The position numbers were made by a program, and so were the translations under genes. From NCBI GenBank assembly GCA_023386795.1, contig JAEWJB010000133.1:1-24600 (forward strand): 24,600 bases of DNA, written 5' to 3'. Positions 8,901 to 16,936 of the stretch are shown here, piece by piece. Source of the DNA: Pseudomonadota bacterium (GTDB lineage: Bacteria > Pseudomonadota > Gammaproteobacteria > Xanthomonadales > Xanthomonadaceae). Position 1 is the first letter of the stretch. The number at the start of each line of letters is the position of its first letter. Below the pieces are notes generated by a model. The model saw nothing but the letters and a program-made list of their open reading frames with translations, ran no database searches and had not been told where the DNA came from.

Positions 8901-9224
8901 CACGTCCTGCGCGGCGATGTCGATGTCCCGGTCGTTGGAGAACTGCAGGATGATCGTGGACAGGCCGGCCGAGGAGTCGGAGGTCATCATGTCCAGGCCG
9001 GAGATCTGGCCGAACTGGCGCTCCAGCGGCGTGGTGACCAGCGAGGCCATGGTCGAGGCGTTGGCACCCGGGTACTGGGTGGTGACCACCAGGCTGGGTG
9101 CATCGATTTCCGGCAACGCCGACACGGGCAGTTGGCGGTAGCCGAGGATACCCAGCAGCAACACGCCCGCCATCAGCAGCGAGGTGGCGATGGGGCGGCG
9201 GATGAAGATCGTCGAGAAGCCCAC
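5988..9224 (-). CDS. mdtB: RND multidrug efflux pump subunit, MdtB/SmeJ type
   Basis: This 1078-residue RND pump is the first of two in the operon. It has TM1 (GFSTIFIRRPIATSLLMAG), two large periplasmic loops, the TM4 proton-relay pair at about D399-D400 (GFVVDDAIVMIEN) and the TM10 lysine motif GIVKKNAIMMID. I chose the GTG at 9224, not the ATG at 9275: a GGAG lies six bases before the GTG, the protein then begins at the conserved family N-terminus, and the upstream ATG sits in the loop of a hairpin with no Shine-Dalgarno. A Ser/Thr/Asn/Gly-rich insertion (about 6770-6903) lies in the second periplasmic region before IIPLSALAE, where relatives usually have a short turn. It probably assembles with MdtC and the MdtA adaptor. 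No outer-membrane channel is encoded here, so a TolC-like protein must come from elsewhere. Confidence 0.92.
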   Translation of the reverse strand: MGFSTIFIRRPIATSLLMAGVLLLGILGYRQLPVSALPEIDAPSLVVTTQYPGANASTMASLVTTPLERQFGQISGLDMMTSDSSAGLSTIILQFSNDRDIDIAAQDVQAAIRQATLPSSLPYQPVYNRVNPADAAIITLKLTSDTLPLREINRYADAILAQRLSQVQGVGLVSIAGNVRPAVRIQVNPAQLSNMGLTMESLRSALTQTNVSAPKGSLNGKTQSYSIGTNDQLTNAAEYQDTIISYQNGAPVRLRDVASVVDGVENDQLSAWADGKQAVLLEIRRQPGANIVQTVEQVRAILPQLQAVLPADVHLEVFSDRTETIRASVHEVKFTLILTIGLVVAVIFVFLRRLWATIIPSVAVPLSLAGTFGVMAFAGMSLDNLSLMALVVATGFVVDDAIVMIENIVRYIEQGMDGKEAAETGARQIGFTVLSLTVSLVAVFLPLILMPGVTGRLFHEFAWVLSIAVVISMVVSLTLTPMMCAYLLKPDALPEGEDAHERAAAAGKTNLWTRTVALYERTLDWVLDHQPLTLGVAIGAVALTVILYVVIPKGLLPEQDTGLITGVVQADQNVAFPQMEQRTQAVAEALRKDPAVAGVAAFIGAGTMNPTLNQGQLSIVLKTRGDRDALEDILPRLQKAVSGIPGVALYLKPVQDVTLDTRVAATEYQYSLSSVDSAELSQWATKMTQALRQLPELADVDNNLANEGRALEINIDRDKASMLGVPMQTIDDTLYDSFGQRQISTIFTELNQYRVVLEVAPEFRTSTALMNQLAVASNGSGALTGTNATSFGQVTSSNSSTATGIGNQNTGITVGAGSIIPLSALAEAKVTNTPLVVSHQQQLPAVTISFNLAPGYSLSQAVAAIDRVATDLQVPSQVHAQFIGKAAEFTGSQTDVVWLLLASIVLIYIVLGVLYESYIHPLTIISTLPPAGVGALLALMMCGLSLSVDGIVGIVLLIGIVKKNAIMMIDFAIEARRAGASAHDAIRRACLLRFRPIMMTTAAAMLGALPLALGTGIGSELRRPLGISIVGGLLLSQLVTLYTTPVIYLYMERMSDRLHAWRERRAARHDGKPAAERA

Positions 9225-9230
9225 GCGGCT

Positions 9231-9234
9231 CTCC
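9231..9234 (-). promoter_or_regulatory. Ribosome binding site fixing the mdtB GTG start
   Basis: GGAG on the minus strand lies six bases before the GTG at 9222-9224. No comparable site precedes the alternative ATG at 9275. Confidence 0.7.
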
Positions 9235-9261
9235 TGCTGTGGTTCGTTGTCGGTGGAACAG

Positions 9262-9312
9262 ACCGGCGCGTGCATCGCGCCGGTGAGGCGGGAACGACGG
9301 CGCGCCGCCGTC
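9262..9312 (-). promoter_or_regulatory. Two tandem hairpins between mdtA and mdtB
   Basis: The first hairpin has perfect 9-bp arms (ACCGGCGCG 9262-9270; complement 9276-9284) with a 5-base loop containing an ATG on the minus strand. The second has 7-bp arms (GACGGCG 9296-9302; complement 9306-9312) with a 3-base loop. Neither is followed by a U-tract, so read-through is expected. They could protect the mdtA message from 3' decay or give uneven expression of adaptor and pumps. Confidence 0.5.
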
Positions 9313-9328
9313 CCGGTCGTTCAATGGA

Positions 9329-10582
9329 TCAGCGCGGGCCGCCGCCGCGGCGCCCGCCACCCCCGCGGTTCTTGCCCGCCGCGGCCTTCAATTCGGCTTC
9401 GGTCGGCGGGGCGGGGGTCTCGCCCGGCGCCAGCGCCTGCACCTTGCTGCCCGGCTTGAGGCGGAACTGGCCCTCGGTCACCACCTTCTGGCCGGCCTTC
9501 AGGCCGCTGGCGATCTGCACGTGGCTGTCGTCCACCTCCACGCCCTGCTTGACCGTCTGCATCTGCACGGTGTTGTCGGCCTGCACGACATAGACATAGT
9601 CGCCGTCCGGGCCGCGCTGCACCGCCTGTGCCGGCACCACGATGCCGCCGGGGATGGTGCGCAGCTGCAGGCGAACGTTGACGAACTGGCCCGGCCACAG
9701 CGTGTTGTCGGCGTTGTCGAAGATCGCGCGCGCGCCGAAGGTGCCGCTGTCGGCGGAGATGCGGTTGTCGATCACGTCCAGCTTGCCGGCGTCGCTGATC
9801 ACGTGCGCGTCGCCGCGGTCCAGCGCGGCCACGGCCAGCGGTGCCTGCGCCTGGCCTTCGCGCACCGCGGTGAGCTGACGCTCGGGCAGGTTGAAGGAGA
9901 CGTAGATCGGGTGGATCTGGGTCAGGGTGACGATCGCCGTGCTGGTGCTGACGATGTTGCCCACGTCCACGCCGCGGATGCCGGCGATGCCGTCGATCGG
10001 CGCGGTGATGCGGGTGTACTGCAGCTGCACCTGCGCGGCGCGCATGGAGGCATCGTTGGCCGCCACCGCCGCCTCGTACTGCGCGACCTGGTTGCGCTGG
10101 GTGTCCAGGTCGGTCTTGGACACGTACTGCTGGTACTCCGGCGCGCTGGAGCGGGCGAAGTTGGAGCGCGCGGTGGCCAGCAGCGCCTGGTTCTGGCGCT
10201 TGGCCGCGGCGGCCTCGTCATAGCTGGCCTGCAAGGTGCGCGGGTCGATCTGCGCGAGCAGCTGGCCCTTCTTCACTTCCTGGCCTTCCTTGAAATTGAT
10301 GCTCAGCAGCTGGCCGCCGACCTGCGGGTTCACCGTGACGGTGTTCAAGGCGGTGACCGTGCCCAGCGCGTTGGCATAGACCGGCACGTCCCGGGTAGTG
10401 GCCGGCACCGCGGTCACCGGCACCGGACCGTTGTCCTGGCCGGCATCGCCACCCTGTGCCTGCTCGGCGCCCGGCCGGCCCTGGCCGCGTCCCTCGTGCC
10501 CTCCCCGCAGCATGCGCGCGCCAATGGCCAGCACCACGACCACTGCCACCACGAGCAGCGAGATCTTCCAGAAACGCGACAT
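9329..10582 (-). CDS. mdtA: Membrane fusion protein of the RND efflux system, MdtA/SmeI type
   Basis: This 417-residue periplasmic adaptor links the RND pumps to an outer-membrane channel. One N-terminal transmembrane anchor lies at residues 6-22. A disordered Gly/Gln/Arg stretch follows, then the lipoyl half-motif (NPQVGGQLLSINFKEGQEVKKGQLLAQID, about 85-113), a coiled-coil hairpin (about 117-185), the second lipoyl half (ITAPIDGIAGIRGVDVGNIV), the beta-barrel and a membrane-proximal domain. The tail is Gly/Arg-rich (GGGGRRGGGPR). The frame is open to 10633, but the ATG at 10582 is chosen: an AGGAG lies seven bases upstream and MSRFWKISLL begins the anchor. It is the first gene of mdtABC. 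An inverted-repeat operator candidate lies about 80 bases upstream, and no regulator gene is adjacent. Confidence 0.92.
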   Translation of the reverse strand: MSRFWKISLLVVAVVVVLAIGARMLRGGHEGRGQGRPGAEQAQGGDAGQDNGPVPVTAVPATTRDVPVYANALGTVTALNTVTVNPQVGGQLLSINFKEGQEVKKGQLLAQIDPRTLQASYDEAAAAKRQNQALLATARSNFARSSAPEYQQYVSKTDLDTQRNQVAQYEAAVAANDASMRAAQVQLQYTRITAPIDGIAGIRGVDVGNIVSTSTAIVTLTQIHPIYVSFNLPERQLTAVREGQAQAPLAVAALDRGDAHVISDAGKLDVIDNRISADSGTFGARAIFDNADNTLWPGQFVNVRLQLRTIPGGIVVPAQAVQRGPDGDYVYVVQADNTVQMQTVKQGVEVDDSHVQIASGLKAGQKVVTEGQFRLKPGSKVQALAPGETPAPPTEAELKAAAGKNRGGGGRRGGGPR

Positions 10583-10634
10583 TCGACAACTCCTGAGGCG
10601 GTAGGGGGCGGGGGCTGCCCGGCAAGCCGGCAAG

Positions 10635-10663
10635 CTTATCGCCGGACCATGGCGATTGGACCA
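10635..10663 (-). promoter_or_regulatory. Putative mdtA promoter
   Basis: On the minus strand TGGTCC (10658-10663) is separated by 17 bases from GATAAG (10635-10640), a moderate sigma-70 match (3/6 and 4/6). The -35 directly abuts the inverted repeat at 10664-10681. GGACCAT occurs twice here (10644-10650 and 10658-10664). Confidence 0.35.
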
Positions 10664-10681
10664 TGACTGACGGGCCAGTCA
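10664..10681. promoter_or_regulatory. Inverted repeat, candidate TetR-type operator
   Basis: A perfect dyad, TGACTG-N6-CAGTCA, lies in the divergent region between mdtA and the M20 gene, immediately beside the putative mdtA -35. Its size and symmetry resemble TetR-family operators that control RND pumps. The cognate regulator is not in this window, so the assignment is inference. Confidence 0.5.
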
Positions 10682-10818
10682 GACCGTGGCCCGACGCATT
10701 GGTTCATGCCGCCGATAGCCCCTGCAACGCACGGGAAGGCCATCGGTTGACCGGCTTGGCGTGTGCGCCGGGCCGCGCTGCATTAGATTGTGGGTTTCCA
10801 CCCCTTCGAGGATTCGTG

Positions 10819-12135
10819 ATGCCCCACCCGCGTGTTTGGGCCGGTGCCCTGCTGCTGACGCTCCCCTGGATGGCCGTGGCCGCGCCCGGCGAACGCCCCG
10901 AGGTCACCGCCGCTGCCGCCAAGCTGCAGGCCCAGGTGGTCAGCTGGCGTCGCGATTTCCACGAACATCCGGAACTGTCCAACCGCGAGGAGCGCACCTC
11001 GGCGCAGGTCGCCGCGCACCTGCGCAAGCTCGGGCTGAAGCCGCGCGTGGGCATCGCCCACCACGGCGTGGTGGCGATCATCGAAGGTGGCCTGCCGGGC
11101 CCGAAGATCGCCCTGCGCGCGGACATGGACGCCCTGCCGGTGACCGAGCAGACCGGCCTGCCGTTCGCCTCGAAGGTGAAGGCCGAATACCGCGGCGAGC
11201 CGGTCGGCGTGATGCACGCATGCGGCCACGATGCACACACCGCCATCCTGCTTGGCGTGGCCGACGCCCTGGTGGCGATGAAGGCGCAGCTGCCCGGCCA
11301 GGTGATGCTGATCTTCCAGCCCTCCGAGGAAGGCGCGCCGGGCAACGAGGAAGGCGGCGCCTCGCTGATGCTCAAGGAAGGCCTGTTCGCCGACTTCAAG
11401 CCGGAGGCGGTGTTCGGCCTGCACGTGTTCTCCAGCGTCCAGGCCGGTCAGATCGCCGTGCGCGGCGGCCCGCTGATGGCAGCCTCGGACCGCTTCAACA
11501 TCAAGGTGATCGGCCGCCAGACCCATGGTTCGGCGCCGTGGAACGGCATCGACCCCATTGTCGCCAGCGCCGACCTCATCAGCGCCGCGCAGACGGTGGT
11601 CAGCCGCCAGGCCAACATCGCCAAGCAGCCGGCGGTGGTGAGCTTCGGGGCGATCAAGGGCGGCATCCGCTACAACATCATCCCCGACGAGGTGGAGATG
11701 GTGGGCACCATCCGCACCTTCGACGAAGGCATGCGGCAGAAGATCTTCGCCGACCTGAAGAACGTCGCCGAGCACACCGCTGCCGCCCACGGTGCCCGTG
11801 CCGAGGCCCAGGTGCCCGACCAGGACGGCAACCCGGCCACCATCAACGACCCGGCGCTGACCGCCAGGATGCTGCCCAGCCTGCAGGCCGTGGTGGGCGC
11901 CGGCAACGTCTACGAGCCGCCGCTGCAGATGGGGGCCGAGGATTTCTCCTTCTATGCGCGCGAAGTGCCCGGGATGTTCTTCTTCGTCGGTTCCACCAGC
12001 GCCGGCATCGACCCGGCCACTGCGCCGAGCAACCACTCGCCGAAGTTCCTGCTGGACGAGAAGTCGCTGGACATCGGCTTGCGCTCGCTGCTGCAGGTCT
12101 CGCTGGATTACCTCCACGGCGGGCCACAGGGCTGA
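10819..12135 (+). CDS. Exported M20 family amidohydrolase / peptidase
   Basis: This 438-residue precursor has a signal peptide (residues 1-22, cut after about AVAA), indicating export to the periplasm. It belongs to the M20 metallopeptidase family (hippurate hydrolase / N-acyl amino acid amidohydrolase type), which hydrolyses amide bonds using a di-metal centre. Visible metal-site residues are the HACGHDAHT block (C135, H137), E170-E171 in QPSEEGAP, H202 in GLHV and H406 in SNHSP. The catalytic RADMDALP segment lies at 100-107, and the dimerisation domain is about 215-325. The frame is open further upstream, but the ATG at 10819 is favoured by GAGGA six bases before it and by the signal peptide. 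It is divergent from mdtA; co-regulation is possible but unproven. The substrate cannot be deduced. Confidence 0.9.
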   Translation: MPHPRVWAGALLLTLPWMAVAAPGERPEVTAAAAKLQAQVVSWRRDFHEHPELSNREERTSAQVAAHLRKLGLKPRVGIAHHGVVAIIEGGLPGPKIALRADMDALPVTEQTGLPFASKVKAEYRGEPVGVMHACGHDAHTAILLGVADALVAMKAQLPGQVMLIFQPSEEGAPGNEEGGASLMLKEGLFADFKPEAVFGLHVFSSVQAGQIAVRGGPLMAASDRFNIKVIGRQTHGSAPWNGIDPIVASADLISAAQTVVSRQANIAKQPAVVSFGAIKGGIRYNIIPDEVEMVGTIRTFDEGMRQKIFADLKNVAEHTAAAHGARAEAQVPDQDGNPATINDPALTARMLPSLQAVVGAGNVYEPPLQMGAEDFSFYAREVPGMFFFVGSTSAGIDPATAPSNHSPKFLLDEKSLDIGLRSLLQVSLDYLHGGPQG

Positions 12136-12144
12136 CTGAATGAT

Positions 12145-12172
12145 TCGGCCGGGCGCGTGGCGGCCCGGCCGA
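12145..12172 (+). terminator. GC-rich hairpin after the M20 gene
   Basis: Perfect 10-bp arms (TCGGCCGGGC 12145-12154; complement 12163-12172) with an 8-base loop lie nine bases after the stop codon. No T-run follows, so this may be an mRNA 3'-end stabiliser or a weak or Rho-assisted terminator, not a classic intrinsic one. Confidence 0.45.
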
Positions 12173-12211
12173 AGCTGCCCGGCGCGGCGGGGGGATTCAG
12201 CGCCCCAGGCG

Positions 12212-12226
12212 TAAAATGCCGGCATG
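12212..12226 (+). promoter_or_regulatory. -10 box giving a probable leaderless queF mRNA
   Basis: TAAAAT (12212-12217, 5/6 to the sigma-70 -10) lies six bases before the ATG at 12224, so transcription would begin at or next to the A of the start codon. No Shine-Dalgarno precedes the ATG. No good -35 is visible 17 bases upstream. The spacing and the GCCGGCATG sequence are identical at aceK. Confidence 0.55.
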
Positions 12227-13039
12227 AACACCCCTGCCGATTCCAGCCTCGGGCGCGAGGTCGCCTACCCGACCCGCTACGACCCCTCGTTGCTGTTCCC
12301 GATCCCGCGCCTGCCCAGCCGCGAAGCCATCGGCATCGACCCGGCGGCGCTGCCGTTCGTCGGCCTGGACCGCTGGCATGCCTATGAGCTCGGCTGGCTC
12401 GATGCGCAGGGCAAGCCCTGCGTGGCCACCGCCACCGTGCATGTACCCAGCGACTCGCCGAACCTGGTCGAATCCAAGTCCCTCAAGCTCTACCTCAATT
12501 CGCTCAACAGCACGCGATTCAACAGCCCGGCGGCGGTGCGCGAATGCATCGCCACCGACCTGTCCGCGCGCGCCGGCGCGCCGGTCAGCGTGGAGTTCGG
12601 CCTGCCGCCGATCGTGGAAGACGCCGCCGAGTACAGCATCGACGGCCTGGACGTCAGCATCGACGACTACGGCCCGCCCAACGCCGGCCACCTGCGTACG
12701 CGGTCCGGCGAGGCCGTGGAGGAGACGCTGGCGTCCGCATTGCTGAAATCCAATTGCCCGGTCACCGGGCAGCCGGACTGGGCGAGCGTGACGCTGCGCT
12801 ATCGCGGTGCGCCCATCGATGCCGAGGGGCTGCTGCGCTACCTGGTGAGCTATCGCGACCACGCCGAGTTCCACGAGCAGTGCGTGGAGCGGATCTTCCA
12901 CGACGTCTCGCGCTGCTGCCAGCCGCAATGGCTGGTGGTGGAGGCACGCTACACGCGGCGCGGCGGGCTGGACATCAATCCCTGGCGAGCCACGCCGGGC
13001 GCGCCGGCACCGTTCGCACGTCGCGACGCGCGGCAATAA
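12224..13039 (+). CDS. queF: NADPH-dependent 7-cyano-7-deazaguanine reductase (long, type II QueF)
   Basis: This 271-residue cytosolic enzyme reduces the nitrile of preQ0 to the aminomethyl group of preQ1, the last free-base step of queuosine synthesis for tRNA wobble modification. The length and duplicated tunnelling-fold architecture match the long E. coli YqcD type. Visible signatures are the QueF motif VESKSLKLYLNSLN (82-95, with E84 and the Ser-Lys pair), the catalytic Cys178 in SNCPVTGQPDW, Asp185, and the FHEQCVERIFHD block (216-227) that holds the His/Glu substrate-binding residues. No other queuosine gene is nearby. The ATG sits six bases after a TAAAAT box with no ribosome binding site, suggesting leaderless translation. 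Confidence 0.96.
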   Translation: MNTPADSSLGREVAYPTRYDPSLLFPIPRLPSREAIGIDPAALPFVGLDRWHAYELGWLDAQGKPCVATATVHVPSDSPNLVESKSLKLYLNSLNSTRFNSPAAVRECIATDLSARAGAPVSVEFGLPPIVEDAAEYSIDGLDVSIDDYGPPNAGHLRTRSGEAVEETLASALLKSNCPVTGQPDWASVTLRYRGAPIDAEGLLRYLVSYRDHAEFHEQCVERIFHDVSRCCQPQWLVVEARYTRRGGLDINPWRATPGAPAPFARRDARQ

Positions 13040-13107
13040 CGCCCCGCCTCAGAGGACATGCGCTGGTTTCACGCTGGCGCGATACGCTTTTAACGTTTGC
13101 CGTGCAA

Positions 13108-13134
13108 CCGTGATCCCAAGATGAGGCATCACGG
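13108..13134 (+). promoter_or_regulatory. Hairpin upstream of the LysM gene
   Basis: Perfect arms CCGTGAT/ATCACGG (13108-13114 and 13128-13134) enclose a 13-base loop holding GATGAGG, the only purine-rich ribosome-binding-like sequence near this gene. The stem ends nine bases before the ATG at 13144. The structure could be a translation control or an operator dyad. Confidence 0.35.
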
Positions 13135-13143
13135 AACCTGCCC

Positions 13144-13443
13144 ATGACCAGCAACGAAAAGAAAGCCGATTTCTCCGGCGTTACCGCCAAGGTCGACAGC
13201 ACCGCCGAAGTCGTGCCTAAGGCCGACTTCTCCGGCGTCACCGCCAAGGTGGACAGCACTGCGGAAATCGTAGGCGAACAGTCATACACCGTGCAGAAGG
13301 GCGATTCGCTGTCGAAGATCGCCAAGCAGCACTACGGCGACGCCAATGCCTGGCAGAAGATTTTCCAGGCCAACCGCGACGTGCTGGACGACCCGGACAA
13401 GATTTTCCCCGGGCAGACCCTGCGCCTGCCCGCCAAGTCCTGA
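13144..13443 (+). CDS. Small LysM-domain protein with duplicated N-terminal unit
   Basis: This 99-residue protein is in two parts. Residues 7-44 are two 19-residue copies of KADFSGVTAKVDSTAE plus three variable residues. Residues 48-97 form one LysM domain (YTVQKGDSLSKIAKQHYGDANAWQKIFQANRD...IFPGQTLRLP), which binds peptidoglycan-type glycans. The LysM resembles that of the E. coli YgaU/Kbp group, where it follows a BON domain; here the repeats stand in that place. I see no signal peptide or lipobox, so a cytoplasmic location, as for Kbp, is possible and peptidoglycan binding is not certain. The ribosome binding site is weak, with an upstream hairpin. A lipoprotein gene follows after 51 bases, perhaps in the same transcript. 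Confidence 0.88.
   Translation: MTSNEKKADFSGVTAKVDSTAEVVPKADFSGVTAKVDSTAEIVGEQSYTVQKGDSLSKIAKQHYGDANAWQKIFQANRDVLDDPDKIFPGQTLRLPAKS
13162..13275 (+). repeat. Tandem 57-bp duplication inside the LysM gene
   Basis: Unit 1 (13162-13218) and unit 2 (13219-13275) encode nearly the same 19 residues. The first 16 residues are identical although the DNA differs at six third-codon positions. Differences in the last three residues (VVP versus IVG) complete the divergence. Confidence 0.9.
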
Positions 13444-13494
13444 GCCGTCATTCAACCGCGCCCCGCGCACGCCATCGAACACCGGAGGATTTCC

Positions 13495-13989
13495 ATGTCG
13501 AACGCCCAGACCCTTTCCCGCACGTTGATCATCGGCCTGGCTGCCAGCCTGGCCCTGGCCGGCTGCAAGAAGAAGGAAGACACCAGCGAGATGGCGGCCC
13601 CGCCGCCGGCTGCCGAGCCCGCCGCGACCACGCCAGCGCCGGCAGCGGCACCCGCGGCGGCCGCGGTCACCGTCAGCAGCGTCACCGTGGGCAACACCGC
13701 GGCGGCCGACAAGAGCGTTGCGCCCGTCGCCACGCTCGGCACCAAGGACAAGATCATCGTCTCGGTGAAGACCGAGGGTGCCGCCAGCGGCGCCAACCTG
13801 GGCGTCAAACTGACCTTCCAGGACGGCCAGGTGGCAGGTGAGCAGAGCGCCACGCTCAACACGACGGGCGCCGAAACCACCAATGTCGAATTCACCAATG
13901 CCAACGGCTGGCCGGCGGGCACGTACACCGCGCAGGCCAGCGTCGACGGGCAGGCGGCGGGCATGCCGCAGACGTTCGAAGTGAAGTAA
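13495..13989 (+). CDS. Small Ala/Pro-rich lipoprotein of unknown function
   Basis: This 164-residue predicted lipoprotein has a signal sequence ending in the lipobox LALAGC, with the acylated Cys at residue 24. KKKED follows the Cys and has no Asp at +2, so by E. coli rules outer-membrane sorting is expected. Residues 33-58 are a flexible Ala/Pro/Thr linker. The remainder (about 59-164) is rich in Val, Thr, Gly and Asn and looks like a small beta-sandwich, but I recognise no named domain. A GGAGGA lies five bases before the ATG. It follows the LysM gene by 51 bases and is closed by a strong terminator, so the two probably form a cell-envelope transcription unit. Confidence 0.82.
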   Translation: MSNAQTLSRTLIIGLAASLALAGCKKKEDTSEMAAPPPAAEPAATTPAPAAAPAAAAVTVSSVTVGNTAAADKSVAPVATLGTKDKIIVSVKTEGAASGANLGVKLTFQDGQVAGEQSATLNTTGAETTNVEFTNANGWPAGTYTAQASVDGQAAGMPQTFEVK

Positions 13990-14003
13990 GCCGGGCAAGC
14001 GCG

Positions 14004-14026
14004 CCCGCCGACTCTCTCCCGGCGGG
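14004..14026 (+). other. Hairpin ahead of the lipoprotein terminator
   Basis: Arms CCCGCCG (14004-14010) and complement (14020-14026) flank a 9-base pyrimidine-rich loop, just upstream of the true terminator. It may help stabilise the 3' end of the message. Confidence 0.35.
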
Positions 14027-14038
14027 ACGATGCACGTG

Positions 14039-14066
14039 GGGCGCAGCGAAAGCTGCGCCCTTTTTT
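14039..14066 (+). terminator. Intrinsic terminator after the lipoprotein gene
   Basis: A perfect 9-bp stem (GGGCGCAGC 14039-14047; complement 14052-14060) with a GAAA tetraloop is followed directly by TTTTTT (14061-14066). This is a textbook Rho-independent terminator. It separates the envelope genes from icd. The gene-free stretch 13990-14316 holds this element, a smaller hairpin and the icd promoter; I see nothing else in it. Confidence 0.92.
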
Positions 14067-14160
14067 ATGGGCCAATCGTTCGCCTGGAAACCATCTGTCC
14101 CGGGTGGCGACCGTGCGGGCGCGTATCGCGATGGGACACAGCGGCCCGTAACGGCCGGCT

Positions 14161-14189
14161 TTGCCCGGGCGCCGCCAAACGGCGACAAT
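14161..14189 (+). promoter_or_regulatory. Sigma-70 promoter for icd
   Basis: TTGCCC (14161-14166) is separated by exactly 17 bases from GACAAT (14184-14189). Each hexamer matches consensus at 4 of 6 positions. The start would fall near 14196, giving a C-rich leader of about 120 bases before the icd ATG. Confidence 0.6.
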
Positions 14190-14316
14190 GCAGCGATTGC
14201 CCGGTGATTCCCGACGTCGTCTTCCGGCACGAGCGCGCAGCGGACTGTGATGCGGCGCGCCTGCCTTCGTCCGGCCCCGGTGCCCCCTCCCGAAGCAGAA
14301 CCGAGTCACGCTGATC

Positions 14317-16548
<2,232 letters not shown>

Positions 16549-16585
16549 GCGATGGCGGCGTAGCTCGCGCCGCCCTTGCATGAAG

Positions 16586-16615
16586 CGCCCCGTGTCCCAG
16601 GACACGGGGCGTTTT
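16586..16615 (+). terminator. Intrinsic terminator of icd
   Basis: A perfect 12-base inverted repeat (16586-16597 and 16600-16611, CGCCCCGTGTCC and complement) is followed by TTTT. It lies 37 bases after the icd stop. It also stands just beyond the end of the small minus-strand gene, but no U-tract occurs on that side. Confidence 0.88.
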
Positions 16616-16626
16616 GCTGTGTGCCT

Positions 16627-16833
16627 TCACCGGAACGGCGAAAGCGCGGTGAGCACCCGCACCAGCCGGGCCTGCCGCGCACGCACCTGCGCACGCGGAT
16701 GCTTGTGCGGGTGGGTGGCGCCCCGCGTCGCGGGCGGGGGCGGGGAGAAGGCATCGCCCGGTGCCAACTGGCGGGCCAGTTCTTCGTTGGTGACGAAGCC
16801 ATGGTGGAACAACAGGTCGTTGAAGATGCGCAT
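16627..16833 (-). CDS. Small conserved-looking hypothetical protein, divergent from LysR gene
   Basis: This 68-residue protein has a hydrophobic/aromatic N-terminal half (MRIFNDLLFHHGFVTNEELARQL) and a Pro-rich then Arg-rich basic C-terminal half (RAQVRARQARLVRV). I recognise no domain. The start is chosen because a GGAGG lies seven bases before this ATG; the longer in-frame extension to 17058 would run into the LysR gene. It is transcribed divergently from the LysR gene with a 103-base shared regulatory region, an arrangement in which the LysR protein often controls the divergent gene. The calculated charge suggests nucleic-acid or membrane contact, but that is speculation. It could also be a remnant. 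Confidence 0.55.
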   Translation of the reverse strand: MRIFNDLLFHHGFVTNEELARQLAPGDAFSPPPPATRGATHPHKHPRAQVRARQARLVRVLTALSPFR

Positions 16834-16842
16834 GTCCGTGCC

Positions 16843-16856
16843 TCCACTTGAGTGGA
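16843..16856. promoter_or_regulatory. Inverted repeat between the small gene and the LysR gene
   Basis: TCCACT-TG-AGTGGA is a perfect 6-bp dyad that overlaps the small gene's ribosome binding site. A second dyad, ATTG-N10-CAAT (16857-16874), follows immediately and is of the loose kind bound by LysR proteins. Together they are candidate autoregulatory sites. Confidence 0.4.
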
Positions 16857-16936
16857 ATTGATGTTGGGCGCAATCTGGCAGGGCGAAAAGCGAGCCTTTC
16901 GCAAGCCAGGGTTGAATCCATTTCAAGGCCGGAACC

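Noticed and set aside
5913..9593. 1226-codon open frame on the plus strand, antisense to mdtB and mdtA
   Set aside because: It is composed of His, Gln, Arg and Gly-rich sequence with no domain, as expected for an antisense frame of a GC-rich gene. The minus-strand RND proteins explain the region.
10747..10789. Sigma-70 promoter for the M20 gene (TTGACC with TAGATT)
   Set aside because: The spacer is 31 bases, far too long, and other pairings match consensus poorly. A promoter must exist here but I cannot place it.
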